Source: Actinomycetota bacterium (lineage in GTDB: Bacteria > Zhuqueibacterota > Zhuqueibacteria > Residuimicrobiales > Krinioviventaceae). From it: DNA of 6,039 bases. The stretch covers positions 1-6,039 of the forward strand of contig JAACEJ010000251.1 in the NCBI GenBank assembly GCA_011682565.1, read 5' to 3'. The notes under the pieces are model-generated. The model did no database searches. It was not told the origin of the DNA and worked only from the letters and a program-made list of their open reading frames with translations. A program made the translations under genes and the position numbers. The first letter of the stretch is position 1, and each line of letters opens with the position of its first letter. Positions 1 to 6,039 of this stretch are shown one piece after another.

Positions 1-390
1 ACACCAAGTCGCGGTTGGGATTTCAGTTGTGCCTGGTTTTATTCATATTATAATGCCGTGGGGATGGAGTTCTCCTATAAAAACGGCGCTGCAAAAGAAG
101 TGTTCGTTTCTACATACAAGAGCTATCCTGTCAAGCCTGGAATACACTATTCTGTTATTGTAGAATCCTGGCCGGAATTTGATGAATCGGGAAAGCGCAA
201 ATTATGGCGGCAAAGGATGAAATGGCATAAAAAAGGCGATAACGAAAAAAGTAAATGGATAGAGCTGACGGATATCGAAGGAGCGCCGCTTCCTTCGGAT
301 GAGTATGCCGTGGCGCTTGTTTGTCATCGAAGTAACGTAGAATTTGGACCTGTCAAAGTAACGGCCATTGATGGTCCTGCTGATGTGTGA
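1..390 (+). CDS. C-terminal part of a secreted-type protein, possibly a concanavalin/LamG-like beta-sandwich (5' end outside window)
   Basis: The reading frame is open from the first base of the window to the TGA at 388-390, giving 129 visible residues. A GTG at 58 and an ATG at 64 lie in frame, but neither has a Shine-Dalgarno sequence, and the residues before them (GWDFSCAWFYSYYN) look like ordinary protein, so the gene most likely begins upstream. The visible part is rich in aromatic residues and alternates short beta-type strands (HYSVIVESW near residues 50-58, DEYAVALVCH near 100-109) with a closing VEFGPVKVTAI near residues 113-123. A final strand pair of this kind, with an F followed by a V/I-rich strand, is common at the end of LamG/concanavalin-like jelly-roll domains that bind or act on glycans. 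No catalytic residues can be assigned, and no transmembrane segment is seen. It lies 42 bases before the lipoprotein gene on the same strand, so it may be the preceding operon member. The fold is inferred; that this is a real coding end is much safer. Confidence 0.6.
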   Translation, partial: TPSRGWDFSCAWFYSYYNAVGMEFSYKNGAAKEVFVSTYKSYPVKPGIHYSVIVESWPEFDESGKRKLWRQRMKWHKKGDNEKSKWIELTDIEGAPLPSDEYAVALVCHRSNVEFGPVKVTAIDGPADV

Positions 391-420
391 GTAACTCGTA
401 AAAAGTCCGAGTGTATAAAA

Positions 421-424
421 AGGA
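421..424 (+). promoter_or_regulatory. Ribosome binding site for the FG-GAP lipoprotein gene
   Basis: AGGA sits 8 bases before the ATG at 433, inside a purine-rich, mostly A tract (415-432). This placement supports 433 as the start; the encoded N-terminus is a signal peptide of normal length. Confidence 0.6.
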
Positions 425-432
425 AAAAAAAG

Positions 433-2700
433 ATGTCGATAGTAAAAAATGTTTTTTCCGCTTTTGGATTGTTCGTCTTGATGTTATTTCTGTCATGCAA
501 CATTGGCAGGAATGATAAGAATGCAAAGGTGCTTTCGACCATCTCATTTCGCCATAAAATCATCGACGCGAATCCTCCGTCCGGCAACGGATGTTGCCTG
601 GATGTTCTTTCCATCGGTGATATTGACGGAGACGGTAAACCGGATGTAATGGTCGGTTCTGAAGGCGCAAGCGGAATGGTATGGTATCATTATCCCTCCT
701 GGAAAAAATACCATATTGCCGACGGTGATTTTACTACAGACGGCGAGATTGCAGATATGGACGGCGATAATGACGGGGACATTGTTATCAGTTGCATATC
801 GAGAGACCAAATAGAGTGGTGGGAAAATACCGGCACACCTTTTGACGATCAATCGTGGATTCGCCACGTCATCGGCAAAAAGTTTAGCCACGATCTTGCT
901 GTCGGCGATATTGATAATGACGGTAAAACGGATGTTGTCGTTTTTAAAAAAGGTGCTCAGCGACAGCTTGCCTGGTTTAAAGCGCCTGAGGAAAAAAATG
1001 CCGGATGGACACATATTGAAATTGGAACGCCGGCAGGGGAAGGGCTTGATTTGGGCGACATTGACGGGGACGGCGACCTCGATATTGCCGGAGGCCGAAA
1101 CTGGTATGAAAATGTCAGTGGAGACGGCTCCACCTGGAATGAACACATCATTACCGACAAATGGGGGCTGGATTGTCGCGACATCATTGCGGATATAAAT
1201 GGCGATGGAAAACCCGATATTGTTCTCAGTCATTCCGAAGGTAAGGGAAGAGTTTCCTGGTTTGAAAATCCATCATGGACGGAACATCCCATTGAAGCGG
1301 CAGAAATGGAAGGTGTACACAGCCTCGAGGTCGGCGATTTTAATTTAGACGGACAGCCTGATATTTTTTGCGGTCAGATGCACACTTCTGCAACTCGTCA
1401 GGTCGTAGTATATGAAAACCTCGGAGCCGGATTATCCTGGAAAAAGCTGATCCTTGCGAACACGGGAACGCACAATGCCCGCATCGGAGATATTGGCGCG
1501 GACGGCGATTTGGATATTGTCGGCAAAAATTACGATGGACCCAAAAAAGTTGAAATGTGGGAAAATGTTACACCAAAACATATCTCGTTATCGAAAAATA
1601 AATGGACTGTTGTTCAAATCGACAGTAAAAGGAAAGCGCAGGCTTTTGGCCTGGCCATGGGGGACATAACCGGTGATGGGTTTAAAGATATCGTGTCCGG
1701 GGAATATTTCTATCGAAATCCGGGAGGAGATATGACGAAACACTGGAAAAGAGTAACTCTTCCCGAAAGAACGGACGCCATGTTGATTTTAAATGTTGAT
1801 GATGATCAATTTGTCGATGTTATTGCGCAGCGTTTGCCGGACATTTTTTGGCTGGAACCGCAGGATACTTGCGGCGAAAAATGGAAAGCGCTTCGAGTTG
1901 CCGGGATGCCGGCCACGAGCCACGGAAATGGTCAGGGATACGTGCTGGCGCAAATTGAACCGGGAGGTAAACCGGAAATTCTTTTTTCCGGCGGCAAACA
2001 GGATCGGGAAATTTATTATTTTGAAATTCCTTCACATCCTGAAAAGGGAAATTGGCCTCGAACTCTTGTCACAAATGAATCCACTGATGAAGGAATCGGA
2101 ACCGGTGATATTGATGGCGACGGCGATATTGATATTGCCGCAGGGGATATGTATACCGGAGGGAAAAAAGTGGCCTGGTGGGAAAATCCCGGCAATGGAA
2201 CTTCCGGGTGGTTAAAGCACGATGTGGGCGTTATTGAAGGCACTTTTCCTGATCGTTTTTATCTCGCCGATATAAATGGAGATGATCGTCTCGATATGGT
2301 CGTCAGCGAAGAAAACGGCGAGGCGAACGGCGCCCATGTTTACTGGTTCGAACAGCCGCAAAACCCGGAAGCAAAGGCTTGGCCGCGGCACACAATTGTT
2401 GTTCAGGCATCGACCAACAGCATGGATGTTGCGGATATGGATGATGACGGTGATATGGATATCATTACCGGTGAGCATCGTGGCCAAAAGCGCATTTGCA
2501 TTTTCGAAAATGACGGAAACGGTACTTTCATTTGCCATGTCGTTGATCACGGCAAAGAAAGTCATTTAGGTGTTCGTGTTGCGGACCTTGACGGCGACGG
2601 CGACAAGGAAATCGTGAGTATTGCGTGGGATGATTTCAAGTCGCTTTATTTATGGCGAAACGATGCCTTGGGCACCTATTATCCGTTGCAATCCGAATGA
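433..2700 (+). CDS. FG-GAP/VCBS repeat beta-propeller lipoprotein
   Basis: This 755-residue protein starts with a lysine at residue 5, a hydrophobic core at residues 7-20, and FLSC with Cys22, a somewhat non-canonical lipobox (Phe at -3). It is therefore predicted to be a lipid-anchored, exported protein; Asn23 after the cysteine is not the inner-membrane retention Asp known from enterobacteria. The rest consists of about 14 repeats of 43-58 residues. Each has a G/A-D-x-D-x-D-G-x-x-D loop of the type that binds calcium in FG-GAP/VCBS propellers, beginning near residues 63, 108, 159, 209, 254, 302, 353, 411, 559, 613, 668 and 718, with degenerate copies near 454 and 507. Most blades also carry a W-[WYF]-E-N strand followed by W/H-x-H-x-I. 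The number and spacing suggest two seven-bladed propellers joined near residues 375-405. The protein ends straight after the last blade, with no C-terminal sorting domain or transmembrane helix. Such proteins bind calcium and often ligands or other proteins; no enzyme active site is visible. It sits 9 bases before the glycosyltransferase gene, so a role with a surface glycan is possible but inferred. Confidence 0.92.
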   Translation: MSIVKNVFSAFGLFVLMLFLSCNIGRNDKNAKVLSTISFRHKIIDANPPSGNGCCLDVLSIGDIDGDGKPDVMVGSEGASGMVWYHYPSWKKYHIADGDFTTDGEIADMDGDNDGDIVISCISRDQIEWWENTGTPFDDQSWIRHVIGKKFSHDLAVGDIDNDGKTDVVVFKKGAQRQLAWFKAPEEKNAGWTHIEIGTPAGEGLDLGDIDGDGDLDIAGGRNWYENVSGDGSTWNEHIITDKWGLDCRDIIADINGDGKPDIVLSHSEGKGRVSWFENPSWTEHPIEAAEMEGVHSLEVGDFNLDGQPDIFCGQMHTSATRQVVVYENLGAGLSWKKLILANTGTHNARIGDIGADGDLDIVGKNYDGPKKVEMWENVTPKHISLSKNKWTVVQIDSKRKAQAFGLAMGDITGDGFKDIVSGEYFYRNPGGDMTKHWKRVTLPERTDAMLILNVDDDQFVDVIAQRLPDIFWLEPQDTCGEKWKALRVAGMPATSHGNGQGYVLAQIEPGGKPEILFSGGKQDREIYYFEIPSHPEKGNWPRTLVTNESTDEGIGTGDIDGDGDIDIAAGDMYTGGKKVAWWENPGNGTSGWLKHDVGVIEGTFPDRFYLADINGDDRLDMVVSEENGEANGAHVYWFEQPQNPEAKAWPRHTIVVQASTNSMDVADMDDDGDMDIITGEHRGQKRICIFENDGNGTFICHVVDHGKESHLGVRVADLDGDGDKEIVSIAWDDFKSLYLWRNDALGTYYPLQSE
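616..2610 (+). repeat. Tandem DNA repeat encoding the calcium-loop blades
   Basis: The coding sequence contains a recurring block of the form GATATTGAYGGNGAYGG followed by a GAT or GAC, spaced about 130-175 bases apart. The closest pair seen is 1054-1094 against 2104-2144, which share most positions including the following GATATTGCCG. The similarity follows from the repeated DxDGDG protein motif; the copies have diverged at third positions and in between, so this is an old intragenic repeat and not a recent expansion. Confidence 0.7.
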
Positions 2701-2709
2701 GAAAACACG

Positions 2710-3606
2710 ATGAATTCGATTCCTAAACTTAGTGTCGGCATTCCTGTGTATAACGGGGAAGAATTTCTTGAACTCGCCCTTGACAGCATTCTCGATCAAA
2801 CTTTTACTGATTTTGAAGTTGTTATTTCGGATAACGCATCCACGGACAGAACCGAAGAAATCTGCCGGTCGTTTATTGCAAAAGATGATCGCATCAGGTA
2901 TTTCCGCAATGAAGAAAACCTCGGCGCTTCCCGCAACTATAATCGGGTTTTTGAATTATCACGAGGAGAATACTTTAAATGGGCTGCTGTAGATGATTTA
3001 TGCGCTCCCGATTATTTCTTAAGGTGTGTGCACATTTTGGATAGTCGTCCTGATGTTGTGGTCTGTTATCCACGAACTAAAATTATTGATCAGCACGGCC
3101 AGGTACTGGAAGAGTATGATGATGGTTTGAATTTGCAATCGGACAGCGCCTTTGAACGATTCCGACAATTTGTGCGAACGGCACGGGAATGCAACGCAGT
3201 GTTTGGCGTCATTCGTTCTTCCGTTTTGCAACGTACAAGATTGATTGAGAATTATAACGGTTCGGACATAATTCTTCTTGCAGAATTGAGTCTTTATGGT
3301 AAATTCTACGAATTAGCGGATTACCTGTTTTTTCGTCGAACGCACCCGCAATGTTCAAGCAATTTGCAAACTCCTGAAGAGACTCTGGTGTGGTTCGACC
3401 CTGCACAAAAGGGCAAGTTTCATTTCCGAACCTGGAAACATTCGCGTGGATATTTTTCATCTATCAGGAAAGCGCCGCTCTCAACAAAGGAGAAAATGCG
3501 TCTTTTTGTCGAATCACTTCGCTACATGTACTGGAAAAAATCAGATTTGTCCGCTGAGATAAAACAAATTTTTGCTTTTAACAGAAAAACGGGACATCTG
3601 CAATGA
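2710..3606 (+). CDS. Family 2 glycosyltransferase (GT-A fold)
   Basis: The 298-residue protein is a soluble, GT2-type glycosyltransferase expected to move a sugar from a nucleotide-sugar donor to a growing glycan or other acceptor on the cytoplasmic side. The N-terminus has the classic LSVGIPVYNGEEFL (residues 7-20), then ISDNASTDRT (39-48) with Asp41 in the nucleotide-binding position, NLGASRNYN (70-78), and the metal-binding acidic pair Asp95-Asp96 in the sequence AAVDDL. The C-terminal third has RRTHPQCSS, a motif often seen in this subgroup, and a basic helical tail, with no transmembrane segment. Donor and acceptor cannot be read from the sequence. The start at 2710 is 9 bases after the preceding stop; the ribosome site before it is weak, so translation may be coupled to the upstream gene. 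The 3' end overlaps the carbamoyltransferase gene by four bases, which ties the two functionally. Family assignment is safe; the pathway is inferred from the neighbours. Confidence 0.95.
   Translation: MNSIPKLSVGIPVYNGEEFLELALDSILDQTFTDFEVVISDNASTDRTEEICRSFIAKDDRIRYFRNEENLGASRNYNRVFELSRGEYFKWAAVDDLCAPDYFLRCVHILDSRPDVVVCYPRTKIIDQHGQVLEEYDDGLNLQSDSAFERFRQFVRTARECNAVFGVIRSSVLQRTRLIENYNGSDIILLAELSLYGKFYELADYLFFRRTHPQCSSNLQTPEETLVWFDPAQKGKFHFRTWKHSRGYFSSIRKAPLSTKEKMRLFVESLRYMYWKKSDLSAEIKQIFAFNRKTGHLQ
3603..3606 (+). other. ATGA stop/start overlap coupling glycosyltransferase and carbamoyltransferase
   Basis: The ATG at 3603-3605 and the TGA at 3604-3606 share bases. The region just before has only a weak GGGA about ten bases upstream, so re-initiation by the terminating ribosome is the likely means of starting the second gene. 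This implies co-expression of the two enzymes. Confidence 0.85.
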
Positions 3607-5426
3607 TAAATGTTTTGGGAATTTCTGCTTTTTATCATGATTCCGCGGCTTGCCTGGTCCGGGACGGGGATATTATTGCCGCAGCGCAGGAAGAAAGATT
3701 TACGCGCAAGAAGCATGATGCAGGATTTCCACAGAATGCCATAGAATATTGTTTGCGGGAAGGGGGGATTTTAGCAGAGAATATCGACTATTTAACTTTT
3801 TATGATAAGCCCTGGCTAAAATTCGAGCGCATCCTGGAAACATATCTTGCTTATGCCCCGTCAGGTTTGCCGTCTTTTATCCGGTCGATGCCTTTGTGGA
3901 TTAAAGAAAAATTGTGGATAGGCGACCTCCTTGAGAAAAAGACAGGCTATAAAGGACAGATTTATTACCCGGAACATCATCAATCTCATGCTGCATCCGC
4001 ATTTTTCCCCTCCCCGTTTGAGCGAGCTGCTATCCTGACGATAGATGGTGTTGGCGAATGGGCGACGGCTTCCTGGGGTGTTGGTCATGCAAATAAAATT
4101 AAAATTCATTCAGAGCTTCGATTTCCCCACAGCTTGGGACTTTTGTACAGCGCTTTTACTTATTATACCGGATTTAAAGTCAATTCCGGTGAATACAAAG
4201 TAATGGGACTAGCGCCGTATGGACAACCCCAATATGCTCAGCTTATCCTGGACGAATTAATGGACTTGCGAGAGGATGGTTCATTTCGGCTGAATATGAA
4301 GTATTTTAATTACTGTCAGGGGTTAACCATGACGTCGAAAGCTTTTAATAAACTTTTCGGCGGACCGCCGCGAAAACCCGAGTCGAAATTGACGCAAAAG
4401 GATATGGATTTGGCCAGATCGGTGCAGGATGTAACCGAAGAGGTTATGCTGCGCATGGCAAAGCATGTAAAGCACAAAACCGGTGAGAAGAATCTTTGTC
4501 TGGCCGGCGGTGTGGCGCTCAATTGCGTTGCCAACGGAAAAATACTGCGGGAAAATATCTTTGACAATATATGGATTCAACCTGCGGCAGGCGATGCCGG
4601 CGGCGCCCTGGGAGCTGCACTTTTCGTATGGCATCAGGTGCTCGACAATGACAGGACCGTGGCGCAAAATGCCGGCGACAGTATGCGCGGCTCGTATCTG
4701 GGCCCTCGATACGGCAATAAAGATATTGAAAGCTGGTTACAGGATGAACAAATTCCATACAGGAAATTAAACAACGATGAACTGGCGCAACATGTCGCAC
4801 AATATATTGAAGAAGAAAAAGTCATTGGCTGGTTTTCCGGTCGAATGGAATTTGGCCCGCGCGCGCTCGGCAGCAGAAGTATTATTGGCGATGCCCGCAG
4901 TGAAAAGATGCAATCCGTGATGAATCTGAAAATAAAATACCGCGAGTCCTTTCGTCCGTTTGCGCCTGCCTGCCTGGCTGAGGATGTTGCCAAATATTTT
5001 AATATCGACATTGCCTCACCTTATATGCTCCTCGTCGCTCCGGTTAAAAATTCCCGAAGAAAAAAGTTGACCCTTGAGCAAGAGGCTTTTTTCGGCATAG
5101 ATAAATTAAATGTTCCGCGCAGTGATATTCCTGCAGTAACACATGTTGATTTTTCTGCCCGCGTTCAAACTGTTGACGGTATTGAGAATGAAGGGTTTTA
5201 CAGGCTTTTAAGAGAATTCAAAAAACGAACCGGTTACGGGATTGTTATTAATACATCGTTTAATGTTCGCGGAGAACCCATTGTCGAATCTCCGCAGGAT
5301 GCTTATAAATGCTTCATGCGTACAGAAATGGATGTGTTGGTTCTTGAAAATTGCGTCTTGCTTAAAGAAGAGCAAAAGCCGCTGAACGATGATGAAAATT
5401 GGCGGGATATTTACCAGGCTGATTAA
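3603..5426 (+). CDS. O-carbamoyltransferase, NodU/CmcH/TobZ family (SxtI-like)
   Basis: This 607-residue protein matches the usual length of the family, which uses carbamoyl phosphate and ATP to make carbamoyl-adenylate and passes the carbamoyl group to a hydroxyl of a sugar or small molecule. The N-terminal Kae1-like domain opens with VLGISAFYHDSAACLV (4-19) and QEERFTRKKHDAGFP (29-43). His125 and His129 of HHQSH, with Asp148 of TIDGVGEW, have the same mutual spacing as the metal-binding His/His/Asp set of TobZ, and Asp331 in AAGDAGGALGAA is the likely fourth ligand. LAGGVALNC follows the expected pattern near 301-309. The C-terminal YrdC-like part has GRMEFGPRALGSRS (413-426) and RESFRPFAPA, both family signatures. 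No transmembrane segment is visible, so it should be cytoplasmic. Its ATG overlaps the glycosyltransferase stop as ATGA, and an SxtJ-family gene follows after 14 bases, the same order as sxtI-sxtJ in saxitoxin clusters. The most likely substrate here is a glycosyl residue laid down by this operon; which hydroxyl is modified cannot be told. Nothing looks truncated or mutated. Confidence 0.97.
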   Translation: MINVLGISAFYHDSAACLVRDGDIIAAAQEERFTRKKHDAGFPQNAIEYCLREGGILAENIDYLTFYDKPWLKFERILETYLAYAPSGLPSFIRSMPLWIKEKLWIGDLLEKKTGYKGQIYYPEHHQSHAASAFFPSPFERAAILTIDGVGEWATASWGVGHANKIKIHSELRFPHSLGLLYSAFTYYTGFKVNSGEYKVMGLAPYGQPQYAQLILDELMDLREDGSFRLNMKYFNYCQGLTMTSKAFNKLFGGPPRKPESKLTQKDMDLARSVQDVTEEVMLRMAKHVKHKTGEKNLCLAGGVALNCVANGKILRENIFDNIWIQPAAGDAGGALGAALFVWHQVLDNDRTVAQNAGDSMRGSYLGPRYGNKDIESWLQDEQIPYRKLNNDELAQHVAQYIEEEKVIGWFSGRMEFGPRALGSRSIIGDARSEKMQSVMNLKIKYRESFRPFAPACLAEDVAKYFNIDIASPYMLLVAPVKNSRRKKLTLEQEAFFGIDKLNVPRSDIPAVTHVDFSARVQTVDGIENEGFYRLLREFKKRTGYGIVINTSFNVRGEPIVESPQDAYKCFMRTEMDVLVLENCVLLKEEQKPLNDDENWRDIYQAD

Positions 5427-5431
5427 AGGAG
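5426..5431 (+). promoter_or_regulatory. Strong Shine-Dalgarno site for the SxtJ-family gene
   Basis: AAGGAG begins on the last base of the carbamoyltransferase stop codon and ends 9 bases before the ATG at 5441. A second ATG follows directly at 5444; spacing favours the first. This is the best ribosome site in the window. Confidence 0.8.
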
Positions 5432-5440
5432 TTATTTTTA

Positions 5441-5839
5441 ATGATGCATGTTTCAGAGAATAAAAAAGATCTTCGCAAGTTTGGAATTGTAATGACTGTG
5501 GCGTTTGGAATATTATCGACACTTCTGTATTTCAAGGGACGTCCTGCAGCACCGTTCCTTGCAGGGATTGCATTGTTTTTCCTCGTGTTCGGACTTTTAC
5601 TACCCTTTGTGCTTGCACCGATCCATAAAGTGTGGATGAAATTCGCCGAAATACTTTCCTGGATTATGAACCGGGTTGTGCTTACTCTGGCTTTTTTCAT
5701 TATTATTACACCAATCGGGCTAGTAATGCGCTTGCTGGGCAAAGACCTTTTAAACAAAAAGTTTGATCCCAATTTACCAACCTATTGGCAGTCGGTAGAA
5801 TTGGACGGGCCGTATACGCGGCCGGACAAGCCTTTCTGA
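5441..5839 (+). CDS. SxtJ-family membrane protein associated with carbamoyltransferase
   Basis: The 132-residue protein has the layout and length of the SxtJ family, small integral membrane proteins of unknown activity that are repeatedly encoded beside O-carbamoyltransferases in saxitoxin and exopolysaccharide clusters. A short basic N-terminus containing DLRKFG (10-15) leads into a first hydrophobic segment at about 14-31, a second at 38-61, an amphipathic stretch with VWMKFAEILSWIMNR (64-78), and a third at 79-99. The family hallmarks ITPIGLVMRLLGKD (89-102), a following YW pair (115-116) and a terminal KPF are all present. The most likely place is the cytoplasmic membrane. It may dock the carbamoyltransferase at the membrane or help present a lipid-linked substrate; both ideas are inference. 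The gene follows the carbamoyltransferase by 14 bases with its own strong ribosome site. The small SxtK/DUF5989 gene often found next to this pair is not seen in the 19 bases before the next frame. Confidence 0.9.
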   Translation: MMHVSENKKDLRKFGIVMTVAFGILSTLLYFKGRPAAPFLAGIALFFLVFGLLLPFVLAPIHKVWMKFAEILSWIMNRVVLTLAFFIIITPIGLVMRLLGKDLLNKKFDPNLPTYWQSVELDGPYTRPDKPF

Positions 5840-5858
5840 TATTCCGCGGCAAACAAAT

Positions 5859-6039
5859 ATGCTCTCATATTATAGTTCCAAATTTCCGAAAATGCTCAAA
5901 CTTTGTCTTTTTGTCATTGTTTTGATTTTGCTTTTAACTTTATTTCCTTTTGATTTTTACAGGCAGACGGATTTTCATTCTTTTCCCGACTTTTGGAATA
6001 AATTGACGGATGTGCGATCAAGTTCTTTACAGGATTTTA
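5859..6039 (+). CDS. N-terminus of a membrane protein, possibly VanZ-like (3' end outside window)
   Basis: A frame opens at ATG 5859 and stays open to the window edge, giving 60 complete codons. A second in-frame ATG lies at 5892; neither has a clear ribosome site, so the start is uncertain. Residues 13-29 form a strong hydrophobic segment (LKLCLFVIVLILLLTLF), followed by PFDFYR, and then a polar loop that ends in SSSLQDF. VanZ-family proteins commonly begin with such a helix ending in a [YF]PF[DN]F motif, followed by a loop and then a D-x-[LI]-x-N-[VI]-L-L-F-x-P-x-G segment, which would lie just beyond the edge. VanZ-like proteins are frequent in exopolysaccharide and exosortase-type clusters, which fits the neighbours. 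It does not resemble the DUF5989/SxtK protein. That it is coding is fairly likely from the hydrophobic segment and operon position; the family is a tentative call from a short fragment. Confidence 0.55.
   Translation, partial: MLSYYSSKFPKMLKLCLFVIVLILLLTLFPFDFYRQTDFHSFPDFWNKLTDVRSSSLQDF

Noticed and set aside
394..412. Small inverted repeat ACTCG...CGAGT between the first gene and the lipoprotein gene
   Set aside because: The stem is only 5 bases with a 9-base loop, and no T-run follows, so it is not a credible factor-independent terminator. It may be chance.
544..1233. A 229-codon open frame on the minus strand inside the FG-GAP gene
   Set aside because: It is the antisense shadow of the repeated DxDGDG coding blocks; it has no ribosome site, its repeated IxI/VxV patterns mirror the blades, and the plus-strand gene is unambiguous.
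1793..2215. A 140-codon plus-strand frame offset within the FG-GAP gene, considered as a sign of a frameshift
   Set aside because: The main frame runs without interruption and keeps its repeat pattern through this stretch, apart from two degenerate loops, so no frameshift is needed.
4634..5011. A 125-codon minus-strand open frame inside the carbamoyltransferase gene
   Set aside because: The region encodes the conserved FGPRALG part of the transferase on the plus strand; the antisense frame is a by-product of its codon pattern.
5362..5772. A 136-codon minus-strand open frame opposite the SxtJ-family gene
   Set aside because: It lies antisense to a gene with clear family motifs, a strong ribosome site and operon spacing, and has no recognisable protein features of its own.

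Overview
The window reads as one continuous block of plus-strand genes from a Gram-negative-type bacterium of moderate GC content. The sequence does not allow a confident taxon. The lipoprotein-type signal on the FG-GAP/VCBS repeat protein suggests an outer membrane, and the gene style resembles uncultured environmental phyla whose proteins are rich in such repeats. No tRNA, rRNA, CRISPR array, insertion sequence, convincing promoter or factor-independent terminator was seen.

Layout: (1) 1-390 is the 3' end of a gene that starts upstream; its C-terminus looks like the last strands of a concanavalin/LamG-like beta-sandwich, but this is weak. (2) After a 42-base gap, 433-2700 encodes a 755-residue predicted lipoprotein with about 14 FG-GAP/VCBS-type blades carrying DxDxDGxxD calcium-binding loops. 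(3) After 9 bases, 2710-3606 encodes a family 2 glycosyltransferase. (4) Overlapping it by ATGA, 3603-5426 encodes a full-length NodU/CmcH/TobZ-type O-carbamoyltransferase with its iron-site and FGPRALG motifs. (5) After 14 bases and a strong Shine-Dalgarno site, 5441-5839 encodes a three-helix SxtJ-family membrane protein. (6) After 19 bases, 5859 to the window end starts a membrane protein cut by the edge, possibly VanZ-like.

The tight spacing, shared strand and one stop/start overlap indicate an operon, at least from 433 onward. The glycosyltransferase, O-carbamoyltransferase and SxtJ set is typical of clusters that build and decorate an exported glycan or a glycosylated small molecule. 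The simplest reading is that the glycosyltransferase adds a sugar, the carbamoyltransferase places a carbamoyl group on a hydroxyl of it, and SxtJ assists in an unknown, probably membrane-linked way. The calcium-dependent propeller lipoprotein could act on the cell surface, perhaps binding the product or another glycan, but that is inference. The most notable points are the apparent double seven-bladed propeller encoded inside the glycan operon, and the presence of the SxtI/SxtJ pair without the small SxtK (DUF5989) gene that often accompanies it.
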